Positions 1 through 11,149 of a stretch of DNA of 64,000 bases are shown piece by piece; within the stretch, counting starts at the first letter, position 1; each line of letters begins with the position of its first letter. A program made the translations under genes and the position numbers. The stretch is from Thunnus maccoyii (Eukaryota > Chordata > Actinopteri > Scombriformes > Scombridae), in NCBI RefSeq assembly GCF_910596095.1, contig NC_056534.1, positions 11,300,490 through 11,364,489 of the forward strand, in the 5' to 3' direction. The notes under the pieces are model-generated. The model was not told the origin of the DNA. It saw only the letters and a program-made list of their open reading frames with translations, and made no database searches.

Positions 1-8
1 GTTTGCAG

Positions 9-153
9 ACGTATTGAGGAGGTAGTCAGGTTTCCAGGCCTGCCTCCCCGCCGCCAGCTGACCTATCAGGCCAAACAGACCATCAGCAGAGAGATGGAGC
101 AAGAGAAGATGAGAAGAGCCGAGCAGCTGATGCTGCAACGAAACCCCACAGTG
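9..153 (+). CDS. chtf18: chtf18 exon (fourth from last)
   Basis: The acceptor is the AG at 7-8 and the donor is GTG|GTGAGC at 153/154. The exon enters with one base completing a codon and leaves in phase 0. It encodes the arginine/glutamate-rich helix that follows the ATPase region. Confidence 0.9.
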
Positions 154-3100
154 GTGAGCCTCTACTCACACAACATGAGTTACCCCGCAGATTGTGGGTT
201 TGTTATGTGCAGCTTGTAGACAATCAGGTCACCGTGTGTTAATTATCTAATGTATTTATAATCTACTGTGTCTGTGATGCAGAGAGAGGAAGAAAAAAAG
301 GGCACCGGGCCTAAAACTACCAAGAACCATCAGCAGAGGCTGGAGAACATAGTGAAACAGACCACAGTGGAGACCAGGGTGAGACACATACACATTTTTG
401 ACATTGCATTGACTTACATTGATTCCTTGGAGATGTACCTGGAGGAAAAAACTTCTTCTTGAAGTCTTAACTGAAAATTAAGTGGTTTAAATTGTGGGGA
501 CCAGCTTTTTGTTCACACATGGGGAGCTGAATCTCTGTGATGTGCCTGTGTGAAGACAATGTGAAAGATAACTTGTTACTGGAAAGGTTTGCACTCTTCA
601 GTCAACAGGCTTTGGCTCAGAGCCTCCTTTAGCTTACACAGTAAATACAGTAAAAACCACTGTATTATTCACTGGTTTACAAAGTGAGTGTTGTGGCCCT
701 TTATGGTGCCTGAAGGATGAGCCAAGGGTGCCACAAAGATTTGTTGATTTCCATCTTTTTATTGTACATTTTTGATAATGTCTCACCATATTTTCAAAAA
801 AAAAAAAGCCAGGTGACATTTACATTAATGACATTTTACTTCACATTTTTAAACATCATAACAGAAGAAATAAAAGACACGGGCACCCTTTTCCTACTAG
901 ATTTGAGCTTCACGGTTGTATGCTTCAGTTGGTGCCTGTAGGTGGAGCCAGAGAGGAGCGCCAGTGAACATCACAGCCTCTGTATGAGGACGTGTTGTTA
1001 CAATAGTCCAGTGATAGAGTGATGAAGAGAGTGAGCCTCCAGAGGGCAGAAATGAGGATAATGAGAAGCCACTGGGTTACAGTCTCTAATGGTGAAACTG
1101 GGAAATCAGGCTAATGAGAGGTGGAGTGTGTGTGTGTGAATTCATGTGATTGTTCATTGATATTGACCTTGTTATTGAGGACAGTGTTTTAGAAACTTCC
1201 TGATCGACTTCAGCCTCCCCTTCAACTCTGTGTTTGTGTGTTTTGTGTCCTGCAGCCGGAGGTGGATTTCTTCGGTCGAGCTGTTGCCCCCAAACCTCAG
1301 AGAGTCCAGCCGTCCTCAGACTCAGGTACTGTAGAGACTTTGTGCTAAGTGACATCAGCGCAGCTTCATTTGTCCAAACCCTTTGAGAGAGGGAGGCCGT
1401 TTAGGGACCTGAAGTGCCTCGAGGCACTTCAGGTCCAAACACACAAGAGGTGATAACTGATGTGTGTTACGTAACGGTCCTAATTTAGCCACTGAAGCAC
1501 AGTGGCAGACTGTAGGCAGGAGATCTAACTGTCAACCACACAGACACCTGCATTTTTCCACCATAACATTGATAATACCATATTTACCATATTAGCAACA
1601 TAAAAAACAGCTACTGATAGAAAATTATTGAAAAAAACCCAATATGCTGATATATCGTTTGACACCAAATACACACTGAAAACTAAGTATTTTCTGTTGG
1701 TTAAAGACAGAAGAATAGAGTCTAATTTATTAAGAGTTTCTGCAAATTAACTGCATATGGACCCAAATATAATGAGTGGGCACTAGCTAACAATTTTTTC
1801 CTTATAATTTGTACCAAATATCACCACCCTCTCTGTGAAATGTCCTAAAAATTAACTGTTAAATACCTGCTAATTACTCCAGGAAATTTCAGGAATTTAA
1901 TATAAAATTAAGGGACCCGTACAAACAAAGTGTTACTGAATTGTACGTTACTGGCTAGACATGTCTCTCATTTTTAAAGTCTATATAGCTCCAAAAACCT
2001 AATACAGGTTTGGGCTGAGTTACTGTGAAATGATGATTTTTATTTGTTTCCAGTGAATTTGTGTCATCGGAAACAAACATACGTGACTGCTGTGTGCAAA
2101 CGTGCCGCAGTTCAAAACCAGAAGTAGTTTGCATAAGTTTGCATAAACAACAGAGGTCACAGCGTTGTGGAGATTGTTGTCTTTCCTCCAACATGGTCAC
2201 CTGGAATATTCTTCTCGAGAGTGAGCCCACTTTTTATAACACATACAAGTTTAAATCAGGTAAAATTACTATTTAAAATCTATAGTCCTGTTTGAGTCAA
2301 AGTGCTTTTCTTTGGTTGGATCACAGGTAGGGTTGAATGATACGCAAAAAAGATAATATTGCGATTAATTTGACAGATATTGCGATTTGAGTCACGATTT
2401 TAGTGAGAATGGTCATTTTTGCATTTCATTTTCACTGTAAAAAACATGAAAATGATGATGTGTTTTTTTTCTGGGGTCTGTACCAAACAAACATGTTCCC
2501 TTACATCTGGAGAGTATGATTTTATAGGCCGGGGCGTCTCTGTAGCACCACAGAGCTTCATTTATAATGGTATGTTGTGACACATTTTACATTCATCAAA
2601 AAATTGCAGCTCCTGTGATTTTAATATTGCAATTTTGATAATATTTTGATGAATTGTTCAGCACTAATCTCAGGTGTGCAGGTAGATGATAACTATTCAA
2701 AGAACGGTGTACAAACACCTCTGTTTTTATTCAGTCGGTAACTTTTGAGCCCATTTTCAGGGCTCATTTGCGGAGGCAATTACATGTCGGACCCTTTTAA
2801 AATCTCCAGCCTCCCTGAAAGCTCTGCATCCTGGAAATTGATCGACGGGGTAATCAGGCTGGAAGTGCAGAGCTGTGGCTGTTTGTAGGTCAAAGCACGA
2901 ACATTAACTGCCGACTAAAACGGCCACGACTCTAAATCCTCGTCTACATTCCCCACGTTGAAAACCTGGACCTCATTTTGAGTGGAACTGTAGAGATGAT
3001 CGTGAATTGTTTTCTGAGATACACTGATGTGAGTTCATGATATACTGCTCGATGGTGGTGGATGTCTGCGAGCGTAGACATGTTCCACATGTGCAATCTG

Positions 3101-4317
3101 CTTCAACATTTTTCTTCGGTAGGGATGCACAATCACTTTTGCGCCAATACTGACCTGATTAAACGGGTCGGATATCTGCCATTAGGCCTCCAGTCCTCTT
3201 CAAATACTGTTTCTGTCAATGTCAGTTTAATCTGTGTTTCTGCTGTACGTTACTGTCATTCTGTCACAGCTGCTAACTCAGCTTGAAGAGCTGCAGGAAT
3301 CCCTGACCTCATGTCACCTGAAAATGATCCCAATAAGTTTCCCGTAGTGAGATATTTTAAAATTGGGGAAAAAGAAACCACTGGTATCTGATCTTTTCTC
3401 TGGATCTGAGTTTAGGTGTCACAATCTGTATCAGGAATATAAAAGTTTTTAGTTTCATCCCTAATTTTGCAGACTCTTGTGTACATGAGCAGATTATCAC
3501 GTTTAAGTCACCGGGACATTTGTGGCTATGCGGATGTTAAAAGTATAATTTGGGCCTAAGTGTCATGAAAATGGCTCCAACTAATGATTATTTTAATTAT
3601 TAGTCAATTAATGAACTGTTAGGCCAATAAAATGTCAAAAAATACAGACTATTGCCCATCGCTAGTTCACAGAGCCTGAAGTGATGTTTTCATTTGCTTA
3701 TTTTCTCTGAAAAACAGTTGAAGATACTGAAGGGACTCAGTTTTTCTAATGACATGAGAGAGCTAAAAGCTGCAAATCCTTACACTGGAGAGGCCTTTAA
3801 ATAACTCATTACTTCACTTTATATGATTAAACTGGAGCTGAAACGATTAGTTAATTAATCGTGTCAACTGACTGAATTTTTATAATCAATTACTTGTTAA
3901 AGTCTTATTTGAAGCAACTATGACAGACATTTGGCTTCCCTCAGTATTCTCAAAAACTGAACACATGCTGGTCAGACAAAACAACCAGATTAATTGATTA
4001 TGAAGATAATTGTTAGTTGCAGCTGTAGATGAAACAATTATTTAACTTGTTTTTAATTTCCCAGTCAAATAACTGAAAGATTAACTGACTAATCTTTTCA
4101 GCGCTGGTCATGAGGTCGCATGAAAGGAGCTTTAAGCACAATTGTTTTCTCTTTTCTTCAGTGTAATAAATAAATATAATTGTCTCTGCCTGTAGGTGAG
4201 AAGTGTGCGGTTCTTGCTATGGGAACAGCAGTGGGCAACAGTGACGTGTGGTTCCGCTTCAACGAGGGCATGTCCAACGCCGTCAGGCGAAATGTATACA
4301 TCAGAGAACTACTGTAA
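9..4317 (+). CDS. chtf18: chtf18, chromosome transmission fidelity factor 18, 3' end of gene (partial)
   Basis: Last four coding exons of the Ctf18 AAA+ subunit of the alternative clamp loader (Ctf18-RFC), which loads PCNA and acts in sister-chromatid cohesion and replication checkpoint signalling in the nucleus. Exons are 9-153, 283-378, 1256-1325 and 4196-4317; all have AG/GT borders and the joined frame stays open for about 143 residues to the TAA at 4315-4317. Recognition rests on the family C-terminus: a stretch reading RIEEVVRFPGLPPRRQLTYQ, a basic helix with EKMRRAEQL, then DFFGRAV and finally VWFRFNEGMSNAVRR followed by IRELL. This tail is where vertebrate CHTF18 contacts the DSCC1-CHTF8 module. 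The AAA+ ATPase part lies upstream of the window. The last intron (1326-4195) is long and full of mobile-element remnants. Start and promoter are not visible. Confidence 0.93.
283..378 (+). CDS. chtf18: chtf18 exon (third from last)
   Basis: The exon has 32 whole codons, acceptor GATGCAG| and donor AGG|GTGAGA. It encodes a lysine-rich segment ending in a motif like NHQQRLENIV, which matches the family's NHEQRLEHI region. Confidence 0.9.
1256..1325 (+). CDS. chtf18: chtf18 exon (penultimate)
   Basis: This 70-nt exon lies between TCCTGCAG| and CAG|GTACTG and ends in phase 1. It encodes PEVDFFGRAV followed by a Pro/Ser linker. Confidence 0.9.
1405..1436. repeat. 32-bp perfect palindrome in chtf18 intron
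   Basis: The half-site GGACCTGAAGTGCCTC is followed immediately by its exact reverse complement with no spacer. It lies about 80 nt after an exon donor. No protein-binding or mobile-element assignment is evident. Confidence 0.9.
2330..2665. repeat. Dispersed repeat with ATTGCGATT-type motifs
   Basis: The sequence runs from a block with ATATTGCGATT motifs to an A/T-rich block with ATTGCAATTTTGAT. This layout is typical of a common fish non-autonomous DNA transposon, recognised by eye only. A related fragment lies near 32770-32940. Confidence 0.4.
3572..4110. repeat. Fish MITE-like repeats with CAATTAATGA/TTAATTAATCG ends
   Basis: Two adjacent fragments carry inverted copies of a motif like CAACTAATGATTATTTTAATT, with GTTAGTTGCAGCT at the far end. 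This is the widespread teleost 'TCGATTAAT' MITE type. Related copies sit at 12620-12800 and about 50905-50950. Confidence 0.5.
4196..4317 (+). CDS. chtf18: chtf18 last coding exon with stop
   Basis: The acceptor is CTGCCTGTAG|. The exon completes a glycine codon and runs 39 more codons to TAA. It holds the hallmark VWFRFNEGMSNAVRR C-terminal motif. Confidence 0.95.
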
Positions 4318-4444
4318 AACACACAAACACACACGCTGTATATACACATAACTGCCTTATTCTGACCTGTATTTTTTTTCCTGTGTTGTCTGTAAAAAAG
4401 CTTCGCAATCAAACCATAACACACATGATGAATTCAAAACAGTC

Positions 4445-4450
4445 TTTATT
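4445..4450 (-). terminator. gng13: gng13 polyadenylation signal AATAAA
   Basis: AATAAA on the minus strand (TTTATT on plus), about 310 nt past the gng13 stop. It lies upstream, in plus coordinates, of the chtf18 signal, so the two mature 3' ends should overlap by a few tens of bases. Confidence 0.55.
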
Positions 4451-4472
4451 TTGATTGACAGTGTAAAGAGCC

Positions 4473-4478
4473 AATAAA
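4473..4478 (+). terminator. chtf18: chtf18 polyadenylation signal AATAAA
   Basis: Canonical AATAAA about 155 nt after the chtf18 stop, followed by a GT-rich stretch. It lies inside the 3' end of the opposing gng13 gene. Confidence 0.6.
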
Positions 4479-4760
4479 AACGTGTTGTTAAACATTTCTC
4501 AGCAGTCCGTCAAAACAAACCTCTAGAAAGCTACTCAGTGCTGTACACTCACACACACAGTAGTCTCCACATAAATTGAGAGCATTCAGGAGTCTCCAAA
4601 TAAATAAACATAATAGTAGCAATAATGTGTGTGTGTGTGTGTGCGCAAGAGAGAGAGTTAGTGCAGCGTGACTGTGTGTGGGAGTGCATGATTCTTTAGT
4701 TTTAGATGCATCCGTGATTGTGTGTATGTGTCTGTGTATGTGTGTGCGTGTGTGTGATCA

Positions 4761-4866
4761 TTAGAGGATCACACACTTTCCCTTCTCCACCCAGGGGTTG
4801 GCTCTCATCAGCTCAGGGTTCAGGAATGGATCTTCACAAACACATCCCTCGATCCACTTCACCAAC
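4761..4866 (-). CDS. gng13: gng13 last coding exon
   Basis: The acceptor is CTGTAG| at 4867. The exon encodes LVKWIEGCVCEDPFLNPELM and the CaaX tail, and ends with TAA at 4763-4761. Confidence 0.95.
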
Positions 4867-5073
4867 CTACAGAAAAACACACACTGTCAGCACAAATCTG
4901 ATATTTGATACTTAAAGATAGAGAGAGAGAGAGTGTGTTTGTGTGTGTGTGTGTGTGTGTAAAGTGGACACTCACTCAGTAACGGTGATGGAGGATTTCT
5001 CTCTGTTGATTGCCAGCTGATACTGAAGGCTCTCCACTTCTCTCCTCATCTGTGGAACGTCTAACTCCTCCAT
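4761..5073 (-). CDS. gng13: gng13, guanine nucleotide-binding protein subunit gamma-13
   Basis: Complete 67-residue G-gamma subunit from two coding exons (4976-5073 and 4761-4866) joined in phase 2. The protein begins MEELDVPQMRREVESLQYQL and ends NPWVEKGKCVIL. It pairs with a G-beta subunit in a membrane-anchored G-beta-gamma dimer, used in taste, olfactory and retinal ON-bipolar signalling in vertebrates. Residues 5-45 form the usual amphipathic helix that coils with G-beta. The NPFLNPELM-type segment (here DPFLNPELM) and the C-terminal CVIL box are family hallmarks; a CaaX box ending in leucine predicts geranylgeranylation. Length equals the mammalian protein. The ATG lies 10 nt inside its exon, just after an acceptor-like AG, so the 5'UTR is probably spliced from an upstream exon near 8.9-9.3 kb. 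In human the neighbour is also CHTF18. Confidence 0.95.
4976..5073 (-). CDS. gng13: gng13 first coding exon
   Basis: The exon opens with the ATG at 5073-5071 and ends GA|GTGAGT at 4976 in phase 2. Its transcript boundary is probably at about 5083 (GTGAGCAG|). Confidence 0.93.
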
Positions 5074-5435
5074 GATGCTTCTGCTGCTCACACAACAAAC
5101 ACACAACAGAGAGAAAAAACACATAGTGAGATTTCTATAGCAACACAGAAGTCACATCAAGACTTAGGTGCAAATATATAACCTGTATAACCTTTATTTA
5201 ATCACATAATCTCAGAGAGAGATCTAAGTACAGGAGAGAGAAAGAAAACAAGCAAAAGCACGTCGTACAGCATCAGAAACAATCAGACGTCCCTAAATAG
5301 ATTCAAGACTGAAAGTTCAAAGTCGGCCAGTCACTCAAGTTTTTAAGATCCTCTGTAATTCACTCCATTTATAAGGTGCAAAGTCATGGAAGGCAGTCTT
5401 CCCAAGTTCAGTATTTAGCCGAGGGGTAACTAGAG

Positions 5436-6189
5436 TTAAAGGTTAAGGCTGGTGATAGTCTATATTTTTCTTATTGTCAACAAATCTCATCATGTGCAGA
5501 TCCAAACCAACAGTGAACTGATCCTATTTGCAAGTATTCTCAGTATATCCAAAGCCTCCTCTGTGCCGTAGACCTCTGTTGTTGTCCAAAAACTATTAAA
5601 AACAGGTGAATGAGCCGCAGCATTGCATGGGGTGACATGTTCCTTCATTATGAAGAGTTTGGGCTCATTAGTTTGTTTAGAAACGGCTCCAAAGACTAAA
5701 AACAGCGAGAGTTGTTCCGTGTAAGGCAGCGACCACTGCTTTTGTTTACAGAGCTTCACTAGCTTGTTGTGTTATATATCACAACCTCTTTGTTTTGTAC
5801 TGAAGTTCTTTCAGAAATTTACAATGTAGCACAAAGTCAAGAGGTTGTGATGTGTAGCACAATAAGCTAGCGAAGCTCTGTAAACAGAGCTGCGTTCTCG
5901 CTCATGTGCAGTGGTGTCTGCCTCACACTGAACTACTGTCTGGAGACTGAACACGTGATTGTTGTTATTAGTCTTTGTGGCCGTTTCTAAGCAAACTAAA
6001 GGAACATGTCAGCCTGTGCAGCAGTGTGGTTCACAGATGTATTTTTAATAGTTTTTGGACAACAACGGAGGTCTGCGGCTCCGAAGACATCAGACACAAT
6101 AAGTAAGTAGATCAGTTCATTGTTGACTCTGCACATGAGATTTGTTGACAATAAGAAAAATATAGAAAATCACCACCTTATCCTTTAAA
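5436..6189. mobile_element. Foldback (long inverted repeat) element in gng13 intron 1
   Basis: Two arms of about 350 nt face each other around a short centre near 5800-5830. The outer left end reads TTAAAGGTTAAGGCTGGTGA and the right end is its near complement, ending CACCTTATCCTTTAA. Inner landmarks recur in reverse: TTGTTGACAATAAGAAAAAT, GTCCAAAAACTATTAAAAA, TTTACAGAGCTTC and AGAGGTTGTGAT. No transposase is present, so it is a non-autonomous foldback or MITE. A fragment of the same terminus occurs at about 51060-51125. Confidence 0.8.
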
Positions 6190-6714
6190 CAGTCCTGAGA
6201 TCTGGTCTGGTGAGGATCAATCAAATCATACAGGTGCTTCACAGAGAAATGGTTTTCTGAGGCAGCTTCTGTGGGACATTTTTAAATAAATAGTGTAACT
6301 GTGTAGTTTTCTTTTTTTTTTATGAGAACCAGCCTACTTTTTCATATCATACACAGTGATGTGTGCGATATTTATCTCCTGTAATGAAGCACAAACAAAC
6401 TGCATCAAGTTTAAGTTTTAGTGAGCAGCATGAGAATGAAGGAAATCTCCAGGGTCAAACATAGACATGATGGTTTTACAATCATCATCCTGTTCTCAAG
6501 ACAGAAATGTGATTTATTAGATCCCAAGAATCCCATTTTTATCTTTAGTTTCTGTGCTAGTTGATCCGCATGCAAATCAAAATGAATCAAATGTAACTGA
6601 ACCAGTTCAGCTGCAGTATTATTGTATTAGCACTGTCTTATGTATACATGGAAGATAATAATTCACTCTCACTTTAGTAGATTTCCTTTTAGAAAGGCAA
6701 GAATAGGTCATTCT

Positions 6715-7035
6715 GTTTCAGTGGTTTCCAGTCTTTTTGCCTTGTGACCCCTTTAAACTGAGCAACATCTACTTTCCAGCCCCTCATCACTGGTTGAACT
6801 GGTCACAAACATGACATTCGCAGCCAAAGAGTGATTTTCTTTGCCTCATTTGAATAATATTTAGGAGTCCTAAAGGAGTAAAATGACCAAATTATTCACA
6901 AGAAAAAAAGCAGATTAGAGGAAAGTATGAGAATAAATCTGCTGCTCTGTGAAGCAGAAATGTTGTTTCTGTTAAACCCCTCAGATATATCTTATGACCC
7001 CTTGTGGGAGTCGTCACCCCCACGCTGGGAACCGC
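6715..7035. repeat. Dispersed 'GTGGTTTCCAGTC...GGGAACCGCTGCTC' repeat
   Basis: The ends read GTGGTTTCCAGTCTTTTTGC and CACGCTGGGAACCGCTGCTC, with CTTGTGACCCCTTTAA inside. Related blocks occur at 10484-10600 and about 55437-55770, so this is a dispersed non-coding repeat family. Confidence 0.55.
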
Positions 7036-8320
7036 TGCTCTGTTTGATAGATGTATGAAAATATCTGAAGAAAACCTTATAAAGAACAGATGGTCACTAC
7101 TTGAAGAGGAAGTGGTTGACTTCCACATATTCATATGATAATGATTACTGTCATACTGACCCTTCAACTGAGACCATATGTGAGTAGCTTTCAAAACAAC
7201 AACACGGCTTCTACTTGGAGACGAGTGAAAACAGTCACTCTTCCCTGCCTGACTTTCTCGAAACTAATAGTAAAAGTAGCAATAACACCATGTAGAAATG
7301 TACCAGTCCTGCACAAAATTTTACTTAATTGATACTAATATTATTCTGTATTTAGCTTTTTGTTAGCAAGTCCCATTAAGAGACTAAAACCGACAGCGCG
7401 TTAGTCCATCTCTCCCCTTAATCTGCCTGCAACATGTAAATCTTATAAAACAGCTGTGCACTGTAGTTTTTAGCAAACATTACTCAAACAGCAGTAAATA
7501 GAGCATGTGTTAGGGACTATTTTAAGCAGCAGATTAATACACATTTGGTTGTGGGATTGACTCAAAATAAACTAAAGTGCCTTCGCTCACTGTAGACGAG
7601 AAACATGTCATCCAGTCTGGCTCATTTATATGTTTTTAAAAGTTTCTGGACAACGACAGATGAATTGGATATGTTAGGCTTTGGCTACACAGGCAAGACG
7701 TGTTAGTCACTGTTTGTTTTGGTCCTTTCATGGGATTTATAGAGAGTCAGCAGCCTTATCCTTAAAGTAACTTAAAAAATCTTACTAAACATATATAAGC
7801 TAAGTATAAAGCAGGAAAAGGCCTTACATACTGAAGTGTAACATCTTTTTTTGCTTTAACCATAACAGTGAATCATATTTCAAGAGCTTATCATGTTTCC
7901 TATGTAAAATATTTACATAAAATATACATTTAATTAATCTTTGCAGAGTAACTGGTATCTGTCAGATAAATCATGAGAAGTAAAAATAAAGTTGTGCCAA
8001 AGAAAAACCTCCTTTTTAACTACAGCAGTTGAGGAAATGAACTATTTCTGCATCTCTGGCTCTTAAAAACAACGCTCAGGTTACTGCAGCTGTCAGATAA
8101 AGTATCAAGTCGCTGCAGTTTCAAGGTATTTGTACTCAAGTGCAGTACAGCACTTGAGTAGGAAATGCACTTTGTTTTTACATCTCTGGTTCTTTAAAAA
8201 CACAACCCTTAATGTAATCCAACAAAGTAGGGCCATGATAGTCTGCAGCTCCTGGCTTTTATGTCTCCTTATTGTAAGTTGTGCCCCACCCTGCCACAGG
8301 CCACATTACAGCATGAAGAA

Positions 8321-8321
<1 letters not shown>

Positions 8322-8365
<44 letters not shown>
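8322..8365. repeat. (GA)n microsatellite
   Basis: About 20 uninterrupted GA units, followed by AAGAAGAAG. Confidence 0.95.
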
Positions 8366-8366
<1 letters not shown>

Positions 8367-8427
8367 AGAAGGCCCAGATGAGAGTTCCAGCTAACCATGG
8401 ATCACTTCAGCTCTCCCTATTGGAGAC

Positions 8428-8480
8428 TGTCTCTCCCCCTCCTCCTCCTCCTCTTCTTCCTCCTCTCTCATCCTCCTCAT
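8428..8480. repeat. (CCT)n/CTT pyrimidine tract
   Basis: CCT- and CTT-rich simple repeat on the plus strand, about 60 bp after the GA tract. Confidence 0.85.
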
Positions 8481-8894
8481 CTTTTTAATGGATCTAAGTA
8501 GGTCGGCTGTCCGGTGCCTGTTTCCTCCACCAGCATCCATCCTGCTGTGTGTGTGTGTGTGCTCCTCACAGCCAGCTGTTCCATTTATTTATTTATTTTT
8601 TTAAAATAAAGGCCTTCATCATTTAATTATAATATCTAAATGTGTTGCAGTGACATCAGCCTGAGCTCATGTCTCCATCAATCAGTAACCAACAGATCCT
8701 TCTATCCCATATTTACAGCAGATTAAGTCGCTTTTGACATAAATGTAAGAGCTCAGGAGGATAAATCACGTATACCGATGGCTGCTGTGCATCAAAACAT
8801 CCGTTCACACGCAGATGTACGGTTATTGTTGGTTGATGGAAACGCGTAAAAGCGCCACACACACATACACACACACACAAACAACAGCTCTTAC

Positions 8895-9264
8895 CGTCAG
8901 GCCTACCGTAAAGGGGGACCGCGGGTCGATTTTCTGTGCAGCCGGCTGATGCGGGATGCAGACGGGGCTGTAGCTGGCGAGAACGAGCGCTGGAGTCGGT
9001 GGAGTTTCTCTGGCTGAAGAGTCCGGCTACAGGAGAGGAGGAAGAAGAGGAGGAGGAGGAGGAGGCGGTTGTGTGTCGGCTGTTCGCGGTGCAGGGCACT
9101 CCCCTGCGCTCCTCTCAGATAGCGACTGGATGCGGGATGCGCAGGGCGGAGAAAAGGAGCCCCGCCGCCTGGTTTGACTGTCAAACGAGGGCTGGAGCCG
9201 AGGACGCACTTGTATGGAAATGTGGACACAGGCTGAGCCGAGTTGAGGCAGGAAACACGCAAAT
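8895..9264 (-). other. gng13: Probable gng13 5' non-coding exon
   Basis: A strong donor GACG|GTAAGAG lies at 8895/8894 on the minus strand. Upstream sequence is GC- and CpG-rich. The 5' limit assumes a start about 30 nt after the TATA-like box at 9291-9296. Splicing to the acceptor near 5083 would give a 3.8-kb first intron. This rests on sequence signals only. Confidence 0.45.
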
Positions 9265-9290
9265 GAGGACGCGCTCCAAAGGGAAATGTG

Positions 9291-9298
9291 TTTTATAT
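9291..9298 (-). promoter_or_regulatory. TATA-like box, candidate gng13 promoter
   Basis: ATATAAAA on the minus strand, directly upstream of the CpG-rich candidate 5' exon of gng13. Confidence 0.4.
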
Positions 9299-9339
9299 TC
9301 AGATAGCCGGAGGGGACGACGGTGTCTCTGCTAATAATA

Positions 9340-11119
9340 TAAGGTTGAACCCTCAGAGACCCGCAGCAAATTAAAAATGTTAGGTTAAGAGCTAAGAATT
9401 AGGGAAATGAGACCTCAAGTTTATGTGATTATAATTTTTGGGTCTCATTTTCTGTTTTTTATCCAACTAGAAAAATCTGAGCTGGATAAAACATGTTTGG
9501 GATCCTGTTATATCTGTTTTATTACTGAGCTGTACTGACCAGTGTTTCCCAGCCAGAGGATACTGGTGTAGTTGCCAGGGGGGGGACAGAAAATAGAAAT
9601 TATGATTTGATTAAAAAAAAAAGTATCCACATTTGTGGTTAGGAGGAAAACAACAATCAAAACAGGATTATAGATGAGGCTGCCTGCAGTTCACACCTCA
9701 CCAACCAGTTTTAGCACCTTATGAAACCTCGTTGGTAGGAAGCTGGCAGACAAGTTGAAACAGGTGGCTGGTTTTAAATAAGCAAAGAGGACAAACAAAT
9801 TGTTGTAATGTCAAATCATGTTTGCATACACGTGGCAAACTCAAAGATTTATGAGTACAGATAAATTTTCCCTTCATCGTCCAACTGGAGGAACATTTTT
9901 GAGTGGAGGAAGCTTTAAATTTTATTCTGTTGTTTAAATCTGTAGAACCTGACGGACTATAAGTTTAGACCCCAGTTTAAAAGAAAAAGGTACAATTTGT
10001 GATAAAACATGTCAAAACAAGAGTCAAACCCTTTTACTTCCAAATTGTTCAGACAGTATGCAAGTTGTTATTTTGGTCTAAAATGTTATTTTTTAATCAT
10101 TTAAAATGATCAATTTTTATCTGCTTTGATGTTTTATTAAAATTGACAGTTAAATAAACACCAGAACAGTAAATATTCAGTGTATAATTAATAACATGAG
10201 ATGATGTAATTTAGCTCTCCAAATATCAAAGCACCACTATTATGGTTGTGTTTGTGTGTCTGGGTTGTGATGTCATCACCCTCAGATTATCCTCCACGTC
10301 AGACGTTCTGGGCCGAACAGACAGTAAACTGATCCAACACTGCAGGTAATAGATTACTAGTCTGTTACTAGCAGCATTCATACAGAGTCCTGATAGTTTG
10401 GAAAATGTTTAATTTTAACTGTCATGTTTTCAAGGTTAAGAATATGCTTGAATTTGAATATACTATCATCTACATGTAAACCAGCGGTTCTCAATCTGGG
10501 GTCCAGGGACCCCCAGGGGTCCTTAGAAAGATGGGGACTATTTTAATTCCACTATTATTTCATAGACTAGCAGTTAACCCAGTGATAGAATATATATGAA
10601 CTATTCTGTTCACAGGTTTCACAGTCTTCACTGTTAATCTACAGTATAGACAGTAGTGGAATAACTAAATCTAATCAGATGTGGATCTCTGAGGCAACAT
10701 CTGATTAAATACAGGTCTGCAGTAGAGCCTCTGATGTAAACCAAAAACTTTTAATATCTGAAATGACGATTCGTCATCATATTTGTGTCTCACACCACAG
10801 AGCCTAACCCAACATGAGAAAGTAAAACAACTGAATGAGCATTAAACTTTTCTAATGTATATATTCTTCCAGGATAATCTGATTATTTTGTTCATTTCTG
10901 ATGTTTGAACAGATATTTCTGTACTCGCTGCTATATGCGAACATGTAAACTGTATTTTAAATGATTTAAAGTTCGTCTGGTCTGTGACACCATTAAAGAC
11001 TCAAAAAGAGCAAAGAGTAAGTAGATAGTTTACTCAGGTAATTAGTAAGCATTAAATAATCAAAACAAAGTTAATATGAACAGCTGGTAAAAAACAAAGT
11101 GACAATACACATTGATTGC
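9340..11119. other. Intergenic region between gng13 and the snoRNA host gene
   Basis: A/T-rich sequence with a G-run near 9580 and one dispersed-repeat copy at 10484-10600 (AGCGGTTCTCAATCTGGGGT and following). No coding exon or RNA gene is visible. Confidence 0.6.
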
Positions 11120-11143
11120 TGTGGGTATAAAATTCTGTAAACT

Positions 11144-11149
11144 TTATTT
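11144..11149 (-). terminator. Host-gene polyadenylation signal
   Basis: AATAAA on the minus strand, about 375 nt into the last exon. It sets the approximate 3' end. Confidence 0.5.

Larger units (their letters stand above)
1326..4195. other. Last chtf18 intron
   Basis: This 2.9-kb intron contains the palindrome and the two MITE-like repeats listed separately. No further coding exon or RNA gene is seen in the rest. Confidence 0.6.

Noticed and set aside
1955-2276. Overlapping 71- and 91-codon frames on both strands in the last chtf18 intron
   Set aside because: No splice sites in phase with chtf18, no recognisable domain, and intronic repeat surroundings.
8903-9262. 119-codon minus-strand frame upstream of gng13
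   Set aside because: It lies in the probable 5' non-coding exon, is of CpG-rich low-complexity type and resembles nothing known. At most an upstream ORF.
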